Part shown: positions 43,587 through 56,100 of the stretch, piece by piece
How positions within the stretch are numbered: position 1 is the stretch's first letter
Layout: the number at the start of each line of letters is the position of its first letter
Origin: Trichomonas vaginalis G3
Lineage: Eukaryota > Parabasalia > Trichomonadida > Trichomonadidae
Assembly (NCBI RefSeq): GCF_026262505.1
Contig: NC_067208.1
Location: forward strand, 620,001 to 684,000
Reading direction: 5' to 3'
Length of the DNA stretch: 64,000 nt
Position numbers and translations under genes: made by a program
Notes under the pieces: model-generated
The model's input: the letters and a program-made list of their open reading frames with translations, nothing else
Database searches by the model: none
Told to the model about the DNA's origin: nothing

Positions 43587-46500
43587 ATGAACTCTACTGA
43601 TGGATCCAAAAACAGCGTAAAAGATTTGGTTGCAGAGACTCATGTAAACAACCTTGTGACTGGTCGATCTCATTACATTGACCGCGTTTTTCCACTCTAT
43701 GATCAAATTATGCAACACGTAAAATTGCCAAATCTTTTTTCCACTGCTTGCGATGTATTTATTTCATTTCAAGTACTTGTAATAGGTTTTTGGGTCTATT
43801 CACCTCCGTTTCAAAGGTGTACAGGCAAATGGAGAAGTGTTTATGAATGGGTTCTCCGATTAACAGCATTCCAGAATCCTTTAGACTTTGAATCCACACA
43901 CCTTATTAATTCATATGTATGTTTTATAGTAACTCTTTTATCAATCGGTTGGTTAATAGCAATGATTTTATATAACCGCTCTTTTTTCATGATTCCGCCC
44001 ATTCTTCTTTACATTTCGGTATTCATTCTCGATTTAATAACTCCCATATTCATAGTTCCCTCCGCTTATTGCGCTGCTCATGGAATTGCCGGATTACATT
44101 ACAAAAGTGATGGGGCATTTACAACAGAAATTGTATTAGGACTTATCTCCTTTACAAGCTCATTATTCTTCTTTACGATTGGCATTCTTTTAAAATCTCG
44201 TTCGGTCATTTTTACAAATCTCACTTTTCAATGCTACGATACGACCACAATTCTATCCTGGTTTTCAATTACATCGCTTTGCTGTCTTGTTTCCTGGTTA
44301 TTTGTCATTTACGATGGCTGGTTTTATTTATTTATAATTTTGATCCACATTTGCTGTTCATTTTTCGTTTGTTATCGTATAATGTTCATACCTTTCTATA
44401 CACTATGGCGAAATCCCATTTGTTTTCAATTTGGCATGATAACTATCGTTTTAGATTTAAATTTGATTTATCTCTACATTTTCAACAAAAGTACGTACAA
44501 TTATACGATAATAATTTTATTGGTCGTTACAATTCTCGCTCATCCTGTAGGACAGATTGTCTTCGGCCAATTAGTGAAAAAAACTAAAGAACAGTTAACA
44601 TACGACGACGACATTACAAACAAAACGGAGTATTTCGATGAACTTGGTATCTGCAAGAACTCCCTCTGGGCTACGAGGTTCATTGTCATAGGATTGTCCG
44701 AATTATGTGATTATTTTGTTGACGGAAGTATTACGGAATATATCATTAACCACGTCGAAACTGAAGGTATCTTAGCATTACTACTGCAAATCGTGACTTA
44801 TTTCCCTTCAGAATCCCAAAAATTATCAATTTTATACAAAAGACTTATAAGTATGCGAAAACTTACATTTATTAATCGATTTCTTATCTACCAGATCTCA
44901 AAGATCAAGACTCGTCGCTTAACTTCCAACACAAAAGACACTACAGATTTATATAACAAATTACATACGTTAAATGAAGAAGTTAAGGCCACAATCAGGT
45001 CTTTTTGGGATAAACCAAACGCAGGACATAGTTTTGTTGAGATGTTGTCGTATAGAACTAAGAAATTGAACAGATATTTTCAATATTTCCTCGAATCCAA
45101 TCCAAATAACATAAAAATCACTACAGAATACACGAACTTCCTCGTAGAATGTCTTTGCGACTAAGATGGCGCAATTATCCAAACAATGCGAGCCGATCAA
45201 ATTTTGGATGGAAGAGATTTCAATATAGACATATCGTATAGGTCTCTTATTCAAAAGTTCCGAGATACTTGAAGGACGGGCTGTTCGATACTAAGGGAAG
45301 AAAGACAATTTCCGATAATACTTCGTCATCAAATCAAAATAAGCTCCAAAGAAGGCAAAGTATGGCAGATTTGATAAATATCGGTACTCAACAAGAAGTT
45401 ATGGACTCAATACTTAACCCTGCGAATAATAATTCCGGTAAAAACTCAGTACCGAAATATGATCAGATTAATAACAGAGAAGATATCGATGTAGAGAGCG
45501 AAGAGATGATAGGAAGTCGTATACTTAAAGAGTCAAGAGTCAGATTGGCTTTAAACCATACACTTTCCCATCTGAAACCAGTACATTCGAGTTACATTGC
45601 TATTTTTGCGGTATTTTCATTTGCTATACATAGCTTCTTCATCATATACTTCTATGTTTACTCCAAACAGAAGCTAAGCTGGAGAAGAAACGCATATGAA
45701 GATTTAATGTACAGCGGAGGCTCAATTTTCTACGGAAACTATGCCAGTTACTATCTATGGCTTAACTGGGCCAACGCTACAGGCCGCTACAACTCCAACG
45801 ACCTATCTTTGGAAAAAGAAATCTCCGATGACGAAAATTTTGGCATGACCAAAATTATTAACAAAAATTTGACAGATTTAAAGTCAAGTTTATATTTAGT
45901 CAATTTATCTTCGGATTATTTACATTTAGTCCTCGATTCCGTTTCTAACCTCCCAGGAACCGTAAATGTTTACAAAGTGGCCACTTCACTTTTGTCATCC
46001 ACTTCAACAATCCAAGAATGCTCAAATGGAAAACCTGACAAAACGTGACAGTTAGTTTGGCCGACCAATTATCGTTCATGTATTTTGAACAGAGAACGAT
46101 AGCAGGAAATTTCAATGAAGGAACGTATCCTGACAATTTATACACCGATGAAGATAACTGCGAAGTTATCAAGAACTACCATAGAATGAACAAAAACGCT
46201 AAGGAAGTTTTTGATTCATTGTTACAGTACAATATAGAAAGATCAGAAAGATACGCACCTGAATTCAAATTGTGGTTAATTATCGGTTTGATCGTTATTT
46301 TATTTGTCACGTTTTTACCTATTAACGCTGACATTTTAGTTTACAGAAAAATGGTCAATGAATTCTGTAAAATTCTATTGAATTTGCCACCTAAACACAA
46401 AGAAGAAGCGAAGAATCCTTTGATGGACGATATCGCCATAGATTCTTCTAATACAGGTGCTGTTGCAAAGAAAGTTGCACAGTACAAATTGATTGTTATT

Positions 46501-46990
46501 ATATTAGTAACTTATATATTAATTTTTCTTTTGTTTGCAAGTTATATCGCTCTTTGTGTAACGATGATGAAATCTACGGAAAATTCAAGTATGTTGTTGA
46601 AGTGGTATTTCTACTCTGTTGAAAGAATGGTTTTAGCAAAGCGAAATAGGTAATAATTTGATACATTTAATAATAATGAATTCGAGTCTGCCAAACGATA
46701 CAATGTCACGTTTTGGATTAATTAATCGTACTGAAGATTTAATAGAAAACTTGAAAACAAGTCATGAATTGTTAATGAACGGAAATGAAGACACAAAGAA
46801 ATCTATCGGTTACGACTCTGAATTAGATGAATTACAAATCGGATCCCCCTGCAATCTTTCGTATGACCCTGTTTCTTTTCATGATATGTATATTTGTAGT
46901 TCTGTCAATTCACAAATTGGCACTTTTTTGTCACTTGTCAATGACATCATCAAAAGTCCTGATACATATCAAGGCAATCTCAAGAAATAA
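43587..46990 (+). pseudogene. membrane adenylate/guanylate cyclase, N-terminal part only, decayed
   Basis: Trichomonads have large families of multi-span receptor-type cyclases that make cyclic nucleotides through a C-terminal catalytic domain. ATG 43,587 (MNSTDGSKNSVKDL) opens 525 codons with about eight spans (VFISFQVLVIGFWVY, SFFMIPPILLYISVFIL, TIIILLVVTILAHPVG). A TAA ends the frame at 45,164; the family region FNIDISYRSLIQ continues in another frame. The next parts are 45,269-46,048 (one span, then an extracellular part, LWLNWANATGRY), 46,045-46,653 (two spans, LWLIIGLIVILFVTF) and 46,658-46,990. That makes about three frame breaks, near 45,160, 46,040 and 46,650. PAS and catalytic domains are absent; the sequence ends 530 bp before the Polinton-like element. 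Confidence 0.8.
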
Positions 46991-47514
46991 TTTTTCTTTC
47001 AATTTAACTCAGCCATTAAATATATTTTATATGAAATTAATCATTTTTTATTTATGATCTAAAACTCAACTAAACATAAAATATTGAGGATCTATATTTT
47101 CTATCAAGAACCCTCAACAAATAACATTTGCCATCCAATGAAAATATACACTTTTTTTCTCTTTATATGAGTATTTTTATGATCTCTTAAACACCCAATT
47201 TTGGACCGGAAAAAAGTTTATCTCAAAATCTGACAATCGGGAAAAAGTGTATGGTCCTCCCATCCAATTGTGAGATGATGAAGCATTACACGTTTCTTGA
47301 TCGATATTTTTCATTGATTAATAGGAAAAATCAAGAGGGTACATATTACTTGACTAAAAATCCAATGACTGCATTAATATTGATTCATCATTGATTTTTC
47401 ATTTTTTTATATAAAAGTGACACTTTTTTCAAATGAGATTTTTTTATAATTATTGAACATATTAAAAATTGACAATATTAAGCAAGCGATTTAATATTGG
47501 GAAAAGGGAAGGTC
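46991..47514. other. intergenic between the cyclase remnant and the Polinton
   Basis: AT-rich; no gene or clear repeat recognised. Contains several CACTTTTT motifs. The element's left end follows at about 47,515. Confidence 0.5.
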
Positions 47515-47522
47515 AGGTGAGT

Positions 47523-47555
47523 GGGGCTTCCAGGGGCTGCGCCCCTTCTAGCCCT
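47523..47555. repeat. nested hairpin near the Polinton left end
   Basis: Outer stem GGGGCT/AGCCCT, inner hairpin GGGGC-TGC-GCCCC. Same place and shape as 10,440-10,472 with both inner arms changed in a paired way. Confidence 0.7.
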
Positions 47556-47765
47556 AAGAAATTTTGCCCAAGACCCAAGAGGAGGACCGAACCCCAGCCG
47601 ACCAGCCGGTGACAAAACCAAAACCGTTGTTATTTACATCATATTAATGATGTCACTTTTAAAAATGTCACTTTTTATTTCACTTTTCACAAATTATATA
47701 TGTTTTCATGTTTTGTCACTTTTCTGTCACTTTTCAGGTAAAAACATTTTTATTATTATATATAA

Positions 47766-48582
47766 ATGAATTTTACAAAACCACCGTTACCGTTCTTTGG
47801 AAATAAGAGTAGATGTAAAGATATTATATTGAGAGAACTTAAGAAACTACCGAATGGTCTAACATTTGTAGATTTGTTCGGTGGAAGTTTCTATATATCC
47901 CATTTATGTCATACAATATTCCCAGACTCAAAGATTATATGCAATGACTTCGACAACTATATGGACCGTCTCAAACATATACCAGATACAAACAATATAT
48001 TGAAAGAGTTAAAAGAAAAGATACCTATAGGTAAGATGGAACGTATACCATTAGATAAGAAAAATATTGTGAGAGAGGTTTTGAAAAAAGCAGAATATAT
48101 AGACTGGGATAGTATATCTGCTAGACTATTATATAGTGGTTCTATAAGAGTTCATGACATTGAAACACTTATGTCAAAAGTTTTATATCTTAACTATACA
48201 AATGTTTTCAAAGAGGACATAGAAAAATATATTGAGGGTATAGAGTTTGTGAGATGTCATTGGACAGAGTTGTATGAAAAATATAAAGACAAGGAAAATA
48301 TTTTCTTTATAGTGGACCGCCGTTCTATAACACATGGGATTTTCAATACCAAGTAGACTGGACTTTGAGAGACTTTTAGAAACTTTAGACGTTTTACATA
48401 ACCATCCATGCTTTTACTTTACATCCGATAAAAGTGGTTTGGAAACCGTTATGAGATGGTTAGAGGACATACATGACTATGAGTTTAGATATGACAAGAT
48501 AGAATATGAGAGAGGTCCTATAAACCGGAGAAAGTGTCATAACAAAGAAATTTTATTAGTAAGTAAATGTGGTTTGAAATAG
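47766..48582 (+). pseudogene. DNA N6-adenine methyltransferase, broken copy
   Basis: Close homologue of the whole gene at 10,526-11,344, with PPLPFFGNKSR and FVDLFGGSF preserved. Broken, about one break. Follows the same TTTTTATTATTATATATAA promoter-like stretch. Confidence 0.8.
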
Positions 48583-48698
48583 GACTACTTGTTTTAGGTT
48601 TTTTCCATTGTGTCATTTATTTCTTTGACGTGGCAGAAAAGTACAGAGAATATGAAGATGAACCAATGCCTGCAAATGTTCAGTATATGTACTCGTAA
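48567..48698 (+). CDS. 43-residue single-span membrane protein
   Basis: Same length and frame position as 11,329-11,460 (MWFEIGLLVLGFFHCVIY, then AEKYREYEDEPM, ending QYMYS). Remains open although the overlapping methyltransferase copy is broken, which supports independent constraint. Confidence 0.7.
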   Translation: MWFEIGLLVLGFFHCVIYFFDVAEKYREYEDEPMPANVQYMYS

Positions 48699-48721
48699 GA
48701 GATATTTTTATCTAATATTAA

Positions 48722-49086
48722 ATGGACGCACACAGAACTTAGCGAATGCACAGCAACCTGGACAACCAAACCCAGAGAATATTCCAAATGAAGTTAGAAT
48801 ACAAACTGCAATGGCAAACTATGGTCAAGTGCCAACAGATGTACAAATGCAAACTGCCATGTCAAATGACGCTGCGTTAGGTTTGCCACCATGGTATGCA
48901 AATATGAGATGGAAAGAGTTTTATACAAACCCTGAAGTGGGATATAAACAACTTTATGCAGATGACGCGAACACAGGAGTTGACCCAGAATATGTTTTCT
49001 ACCAGAGGAGAAACAGAATGTATGAGCTCCAGTTAAAGAATGCTATGGAACTCAACAGGAAACGTAAGAGACTAGGCGGACATTAG
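48722..49086 (+). pseudogene. small Pro/Asn/Gln-rich Polinton protein, fossil copy
   Basis: Homologue of 11,484-11,846 with NEVRIQTAMANYG, GLPPWYANMRW and the basic C-terminus. Broken, about one break, near its start. Confidence 0.6.
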
Positions 49087-49104
49087 ATTTTTACATATAG
49101 TAAA

Positions 49105-49347
49105 ATGGGTTTCTTAAGTAGTATTGGAAACTTCTTCAGAAGAGTTGGAAGAGGTATATGGAATGGAATAAAAACCGTAGGAAGAGGAATTTGGAACGGA
49201 GTCAAAAATATTGGTAAAAGAGTAGGTCAGTTTGTTGGTATTATACCTAAAGACCCTGAACCAGAAGAACAAGCTCCTGTTATACAACAGCCTGAACCTG
49301 CACCACAGTCTAGTTGGCAACCAAATCCAACACCTCAACCGTATTAA
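49105..49347 (+). CDS. 80-residue amphipathic, membrane-active-like protein
   Basis: Near-identical to 11,865-12,107; differs mainly in FRRVGRG for FRNVGRG. Whole. Same TTTTTACATATAGTAAA before the ATG. Confidence 0.65.
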   Translation: MGFLSSIGNFFRRVGRGIWNGIKTVGRGIWNGVKNIGKRVGQFVGIIPKDPEPEEQAPVIQQPEPAPQSSWQPNPTPQPY

Positions 49348-49351
49348 AAAA

Positions 49352-50194
49352 TTATATTTTTACCGTTCGATAGTAGTTGTATATGAAACTAAGTTCTAAG
49401 TAAAACACATGGTATAATGGAATTATTTTTTTCTTCCATCTGTAGTAAACCATACTTGAAAGTCTGAAATACTTCACTTGGTGGTTCGTATAACTTTGTA
49501 GGTTTTTCGTAAAAGTCATTTGCCAAGCATAAGAAAGAGTTTTGGGCGCCAGAAAATGAAGCATGAACAAATAATAGCAGCTGGGTCGAAAACATTTTCA
49601 TATGTTCCATTAGGGTTTTCGACTTCATAAAAGTCTGGGTGTACTGGATATGCTGCAGGCTGATTTAACATCCTCATAAATCTATACCATGCAAGTTGTT
49701 ATATTTTGTAGAAATATAAACGTTTTCTCCAAGGTCTTCTATTTTATTGATTTTAACAGTTGCATTTTTCCTGTCATAAATAATATCGAGATGGTATTCT
49801 CCCTCGTCAATGTTATACTGGTTTGCATATTCGATATAGATATTGTTTATTTTTTCTTGAAAAGCTTGAAGAGTTGTTTCTAAGTTTAAAGCAAACTAAC
49901 TTGTAAAAGTTTTCCCTGTTCAAATTTCTCATACATACGTTTTTCTTTGTTATAGTATCGAACTTCAAAACCGACCGTAAATGGGAAACCATGTATGGCT
50001 TCTGAAATGAACTTCATTCTACGAAAGCCAATAGCTTTTGTGACAGATGGGTCTCTTAACCATCTTAATGGTAGTCAAAGATAGCCTTCATGCTTTACGG
50101 TCTCTGTCTCAAACTTTTGACCGACATTAGTAAAAAGTTCATCTAATGGTTTAGTTGTAGCAACTCTTGAATTTTCTTTTTCTATTGAAAGCAT
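49352..50194 (-). pseudogene. 282-residue Polinton protein, broken copy
   Basis: Homologue of 12,111-12,959, divergent from the fibre gene with the same 18-bp spacer. Broken, several breaks. Confidence 0.7.
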
Positions 50195-50212
50195 ATTTTA
50201 TCTAGAATAAAA
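50195..50212. promoter_or_regulatory. 18-bp bidirectional promoter region
   Basis: Same spacer as 12,960-12,977, conserved although one flanking gene has decayed. Confidence 0.5.
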
Positions 50213-51597
50213 ATGTCGAAAGATATTGCTTCCATAAGAGAAATACAACACAACCGACAACTCATTATGCAAGCTCTAAAATAAGAACACAACAAACTTT
50301 TCAAACTATTCTAAGATATCTGAGTCATTGAAAGAAGGAAACTTAAAACTGACATTAAACCCAATGACAGATGAGTTTCTGTTTCAAGACAAGAAGAACA
50401 ATACTGTCTGTATAAATCCAACAAAAGGAACTTTAAACGAGAAACCTATAAATGAACTTCTTTTGAAAGCAGATGTTGAAACAAAGCTGAAAAGAATATG
50501 TAGACGATGCAATAGCAAAAGAAGAAGAAAGAGCTAACAATGCTTATGCAACAAAAGAACATACTCATCCTGAACTAGCAGACAAAACATATGTTGACAA
50601 TAAAATGTCAAGTGAAGTGACAAGAGCTGAAAACGAATATTCTAAAAAGACTCATACACATTCTATATCTGAAATAACAGACTTAAACGTTAGCCTTGAA
50701 AAGAAAGCGGATAAGGAATATGTGGCTAGTAAGTTAGAGAAGAAAGCGGATAAGGAATATGTGGATGAAAAAGATAACGAAATTATAGAAAGGGTTGACT
50801 GGTACCATGAATGGACATCGAAGATTTTAAAAACTAAAGCCGATACAGGATGGGTTTCAGGATGTTTAGACCTTAAAGCAGATAAAACTTATGTTAACGA
50901 TGAGTTAGAGAAGAAAGCAAATAAGACTCATACACATACAAGTTTTACAACTGTTAGAGCAGACGACATAATACTGAACTTTGACCTTGGTTCAAGTGCA
51001 CCTTTAGAGAATCCGAGTACAAGCGTAAAAGATACTCTTAACAATTTAGATAAGAATTGCAGGAACATTGAAAGTCATGCCAGAAACTTTGAAGCATATG
51101 AACTACCCGCAATGTTAGACAAGAAAGCAGACAAAACAGAGCTTCAAACATTAAAGACAGAAATACTTCAAACATTATATCCTATAGGCTCTATTTATAC
51201 GTCAATGAACTCAACAAATCCAGAAACAGTTCTGGGTTTTGGAACTTGGACTCAAATAGTCGACAGGTTTTTGTATTGTGCAAACTCTTCAAAGGAAACA
51301 GGTGGAAGTAAAACGATTTCAGGTGAAAATTTACCTGCACACAGTCACTACATAGATTTAAGTACATCTCAAGCAGGTTGGCATAAGCATAGATATTGGG
51401 ATTGGTCAGCAATGACAAAAGGTAAAGGATATGATGTTAAAGACAACGTTAAGTTTGCTATAAATTGTTACTGGAGTAACACTGAGGGAGGAGGAAACCA
51501 TACACATCGCGTTTCGGGATATACGCAAACAACGGGACAAAGTAAAGACTACATGCCACCTTACATGACAGTTTACGCATGGTATAGAAATGCTTAG
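50213..51597 (+). pseudogene. phage-tail-fibre-like protein, broken copy with a different stalk
   Basis: Homologue of 12,978-14,483. The collar-like C-terminus (YPIGSIYTSMNST, FGTWTQIVDRFLY, ENLPAHSHYI, NHTHRVSGY) is conserved. The stalk is shorter and has an unrelated segment (TTVRADDIILNFDLGSSAP, 50,950-51,110) in place of part of the stalk of the other copy. Broken, about two breaks, in the N-terminal part. Confidence 0.8.
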
Positions 51598-52551
51598 TCG
51601 TCATTTTCAACTTCTTTAGCATATTCGTCAGGAGTTGTCTTATATTTGTTAGGAACTGTCTTTGAAAGTATACCACCTTGAACTTTGACAAGTTTGAAAC
51701 GAGGTCTGACAATAGTAGTTTTATCTTCTGCTTGCAGTCTGTACATTTTGCCATGTTTGCCTAAAACTTCATAATATTCTCTTGTATACTTTCTTCTATT
51801 TTTACGAACACGAATGTGAGTACCTGTCGGGTTCCCATTGTTGTCATAGTCAATAGTATTTTCATATGGGTCGCGTTTAGGTATTTCTATTTTTACTTTG
51901 TCACCTTTCTGAAGTTTGAAGCCCGGCATTCTTTCTTGTTTGTCTCTTTTGACTAAATTATTAAATATATAGTCTTTCTCTAAGTCAGGGTTGTTTTTCA
52001 TTTCTTCGGGGAGTGGTTTCCCAAACCTTTTTGTTTACGGTTATTGTAAATATTTAAAACTTGTCTCATCTTTGCCATGGAGAAGTGTCTATATTTGTCG
52101 TCAGATGACATTTCATTTGCTTCACCACCTTGTGGTTGGTTTAAGTCTCTTAACATTTTTATACAACCGTCAATGACACCAAGAGCAGAATGGTTTTGGT
52201 CGACAATGAAATATTGGTTTACATTTTTTGAACGCAGATAGTTTTTTACATCATCTGATTTGAAAGAACTTTCACAGTCAGATGTCAGTTTTGTTGGATG
52301 GTATTTGTCAACGAATATTGTCAAAGCAGTTTTCACATCTAAAATATTTTTGGACCATAATGGTATGGCTTCACAGTATCTTGTGTTTTGACCGACAAAT
52401 ATTAACCAGTATGGTGGTCCATCTGTTCTAACTCTCGGAATGTTTTCCAAGATATCCATAAACCAAGCATTTGGTGTTGAACTAAAGATTTTTACCATGA
52501 GTGCTTTCTTTGTCGCTTTAGAAACATAGGGTCCTTGTTTGGATTCGTCAT
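51594..52551 (-). pseudogene. Polinton-type integrase (rve core), fossil
   Basis: Visible parts: a catalytic core with WFMDIL (first Asp), KLTSDCESSFKS (second Asp) and a following HSALGVIDGCIK region, then a basic, SH3-like C-terminal region (KGDKVKIEIPK, HIRVRKNRRKYTREYY). This is the enzyme class that inserts Polintons. The region where the catalytic Glu is expected reads unclearly. Tail-to-tail with the fibre; head-to-head with the 133-residue gene 17 bp away. Broken, about two breaks. Confidence 0.8.
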
Positions 52552-52568
52552 TTTTTAACCCATAAGAA
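52552..52568. promoter_or_regulatory. 17-bp spacer between divergent starts
   Basis: Between the integrase start region (52,551) and ATG 52,569: TTTTTTAACCCATAAGA, again a T-rich block followed by A-rich sequence. Confidence 0.4.
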
Positions 52569-52970
52569 ATGGGTTTATTTGGCGCATTAGCAGGAGTTGC
52601 ATCCAGATTTTTGCCCGCAGTGGGAACAATAGCCAGAGGTGTATTTGGAGTTGGAAGGAAGATTTTGAGTACATTAGGTATACTTAAAGAGAAAGCACAA
52701 CCTATTATACAAACTGTACAGAAAGGCTGGGATGTAGCACGAGATGCAACAAATCTTATTCCAAATCCTGAAACAAGAGGAAAAGTTCAAGGATGGATGG
52801 ACAATGTAGGAAGACAAGCAGGAAACTATTATAACAAAGCAAATGACTACTATAACCAAGCAGGACACTATATGAACCAAGGTGAAAGATTCTTTAACAG
52901 AGGATATAACCATGCACAACAATGGGTAAACAATAACCAACCGCAACCACCTCAAACTTGGGGAATGTAA
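52569..52970 (+). CDS. 133-residue amphipathic protein, second minor-virion-like protein
   Basis: Residues 1-60 are a hydrophobic/amphipathic Gly/Ala-rich segment (MGLFGALAGVASRFLPAVG), and 75-115 an Asn/Tyr/Gln-rich helical repeat (NYYNKANDYYNQAGHYMNQ). The tail is Pro/Gln-rich and ends TWGM. Layout is like the 80-residue protein at 49,105 (MGF/MGL start, lytic-like helix, Pro/Gln tail), perhaps a distant relative. Looks whole. Role in membrane passage is inferred. Confidence 0.55.
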   Translation: MGLFGALAGVASRFLPAVGTIARGVFGVGRKILSTLGILKEKAQPIIQTVQKGWDVARDATNLIPNPETRGKVQGWMDNVGRQAGNYYNKANDYYNQAGHYMNQGERFFNRGYNHAQQWVNNNQPQPPQTWGM

Positions 52971-52989
52971 AGTTTTTTATTGAGATGAA

Positions 52990-53111
52990 ATGAACAATAC
53001 AGCATTGAGACAAATGGGTTCAAGATGGATTTGTCGGCTTCCAGCAGTTACATCACGTGTTTGTCAAGTTCTTCCTATACCTCAGGAAGTTTTAGACCGA
53101 CTTAAAAAACC
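52990..53111 (+). pseudogene. small Polinton protein cut by the 53,112 insertion
   Basis: ATG 52,990 after TTTTTTATTGAGATGAA. Reads MNNTALRQMGSRWICRLPAV and is interrupted by the TIR element after ~40 codons; the remainder lies after 56,999. Unknown function. Confidence 0.5.
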
Positions 53112-56100
53112 GAGATATAAAAATTGCTCACATTTGCTTACATTTTGGCACTTTTTTGTACGTTTGTCAAAAAATTGTGAGGAAGATCTCACAAAAATAG
53201 TCAAAATGTGAGCAAATTTTGAGAAGTGCTCACATTTTGACATACGATTATTTTCATACGTTTTTTTGATGAATTCTAATAAAACTTCATTACCACTTTC
53301 AGAGCGAAGCGTAACTTTTCAGCACGTAACGCTCTATCATGTGTAGTGACATATTATTCAAAAAAACTCAGATTGCTTATCTTATAATAACAATTTCATT
53401 AGAAAAAATGCACGATTTCACGCTAAAACTTTGAAGCAATTCTTAAATTCGGATAAAAAATCGATATGTATTACACTTTAAACTTCAAAAAATGGTTCAA
53501 AATTTAGACTTAGTTTATCTTAACAATATAGCAGATTTTAAGCCGAACAAGTAGGAGTAATAGAAATAGCTCTTGAAAATAATTACAATTAGTAATATGT
53601 AAGTCAAAGTTCGAGTATTCTAATAAATAAACGTTCCGGATTTTCTTTACTACAAGAATCAATACTTAATATATAGAAGCAACAGTAAAAACTTATTAGA
53701 GATTCAAAAAGAAAGTTGACTAAAGAGAATCTTTTTATATAAGTAATTTTATTTTTTTGAAATACGAGATCGAATAAACATGTATTTTATTTTATTACTA
53801 TAATAATACGTTTTTACATAGTAAGAAAGTTTAGAGACTGAAATGAAATTAAAAATTGAGAAAAAAATAAAGCTTTTCTATAAAAATTCATATTAATATA
53901 TAGTATAATGATATTACAATTTATTGATAGTTGTGTTAGAAAAAAGGTACATTCACTATTTTTGACAAAATTTTAAATTTTCATGGGGTTGTAAATCTTA
54001 TAATAACTAGATGAATAAGGAATAAATCCCAGTATGATGTGCATCATTATATTAAACACTATATGTAAGGCTGGTGATTCTATTAACACTTATGAAGATC
54101 TATAGTATTTGAGCAGATAAATTTGATAATTTCCAAAACTCTTATATTTCAAAATTAAAGTGTGCGAATGCATTTAAATGAGAGCAAAAAGAGATTGATG
54201 CTGTTAAAACTATGTGTTAATTTGCAATTATTTCGCATCACAAGAACTACCCAGTAAATTCGGCTATCTTTCTTTGCAATTATTCTCCATTATACATATA
54301 ATATAATGGTTAGGGTTTGAAGAAAAGTTACTAGAGAATTATTGACTTTTGAAATAATGCAGAATTTTACTTGAAGAAATCATTAATTTATGAGTTCCAA
54401 ATTGCTAAGCATGACGAAGGATCATTAAATTTGCTACAATTAAATACACTTATTGCAGAATTAAGATTTTTGAAATTAAAAGTTTGAAATATTGCCTTTT
54501 TGAATAAAAATTTAAATTTTATTATATAATCATGATAATATCTTATAGAAATTAAAAGAAAATATTTTAAACCATTCAAATATTTTGAATGTCTTATCAA
54601 TTTAAAATATTAAAAGATAGCTTGATTTTATCATCATTAGTTGTTATCAAAGTTTTCTTCTTTTGATGAACAACAGTAAATGATTTGTTAATTACTTGTC
54701 TTCCTTTTTCGCAGCAAAATCGAAAGTTATGATGATAATCTTGCTCTCAATTTTGAAACTCTCTGATTTACAAGTAAGCATTCCTTTGGAAAAGCAGTCC
54801 TATTCTGTTTTCAAGATATTTTAAAGCCTCAATTTCATACAATGCGCAGATCTATTCGAAATTGCAAGAACTCTCAAGAAAAATGCAGCAGCAAAGAAGA
54901 TTCCATAGTTTCTAGCATCAAAAATTTACAACCTTAATACAACAGTTAAAGAGAAGCTCGAAAAGAAAATATTTAACCATAAAGCTGGAAACCATTCGAT
55001 ATCTACTATTGGATCTAATAAAAAGTTAATTATAACATATTTAACATGCTATTTGTTGACTTTGTTCCATTATATTACCATATATATCTTTTTGAAATCT
55101 AAAATATTTTTACAATTTTAACCATGTGTTGTTGAAACCATATATCAATCTTAGCTAAAGTATAGTTTATGAGTCTGTCACCATCTAACGTATGAATTTT
55201 CAAAAATGTCAAATATGTTCATTTTTTCTGTAGATTCAGCCATAATTTCACGTTGTTATACTATTCAACTATTATTTAATATTTTTATCGATTTAAATAT
55301 ATGATGAGATGCTTAGTTCTCCTGGAAATCGATTTTTAATCGCAATTTTAACTTTCCAAAAAAAATTCAAAAATAAAAATCCCTCTCAATTTTCTAAGTT
55401 TTATAACTCGCCAAATCTCTAGCCAATTTTTTTGGCCCGTATAAATATTGTTTGGCACTATATAGGGATGCTATTTATCATATTTTCATCCCATTTTACT
55501 GTTATCGCCTAGTGAATGTACCTTTGTTAGAAAAAATATACAACTAAAATGTCAGTTTTAAAAAATTTAAAAATTATATTAAAACAATAGTCATTGAGGA
55601 TGGTTAATTGCAAAAACTCAAGAAACTATCATTATCTCTCTTTGCTTAACACATCTACAACTGGAAACATCATTCCAAATGAAGTTCCTCAGTCTCGTCA
55701 AAATTTCTCTCTCATCTACAACAAGCTTAACTCAAAACTCAAGAAACTATCATTATCTCTCTTTGCTTAACACATCTACAACTGGAAACATCATTCCAAA
55801 TGTTGCATTCAAGAATCCTATTATTATTCTTTCTTTCAATCTTTTATATTTACTCTTTAAATTCTAATATAATATAAATTCTTCATTTCCTTTGTTTAAA
55901 CTTTTTTCATTTTAATACCATTTTATCAGATAGTAATTTTTGTTTTTCTCTGACCAAAAATCTTCTCAATTTAACTCCACCTTCACAAAAATTCATTGAG
56001 TTCTCTCAAAATTCTTGTATTTTTGGTATACTTAAAGTATCATCTTCAAATATTTTTTTGGAGAAAATTGACTTTGCATAATATCGTAATACTTTTTAAG

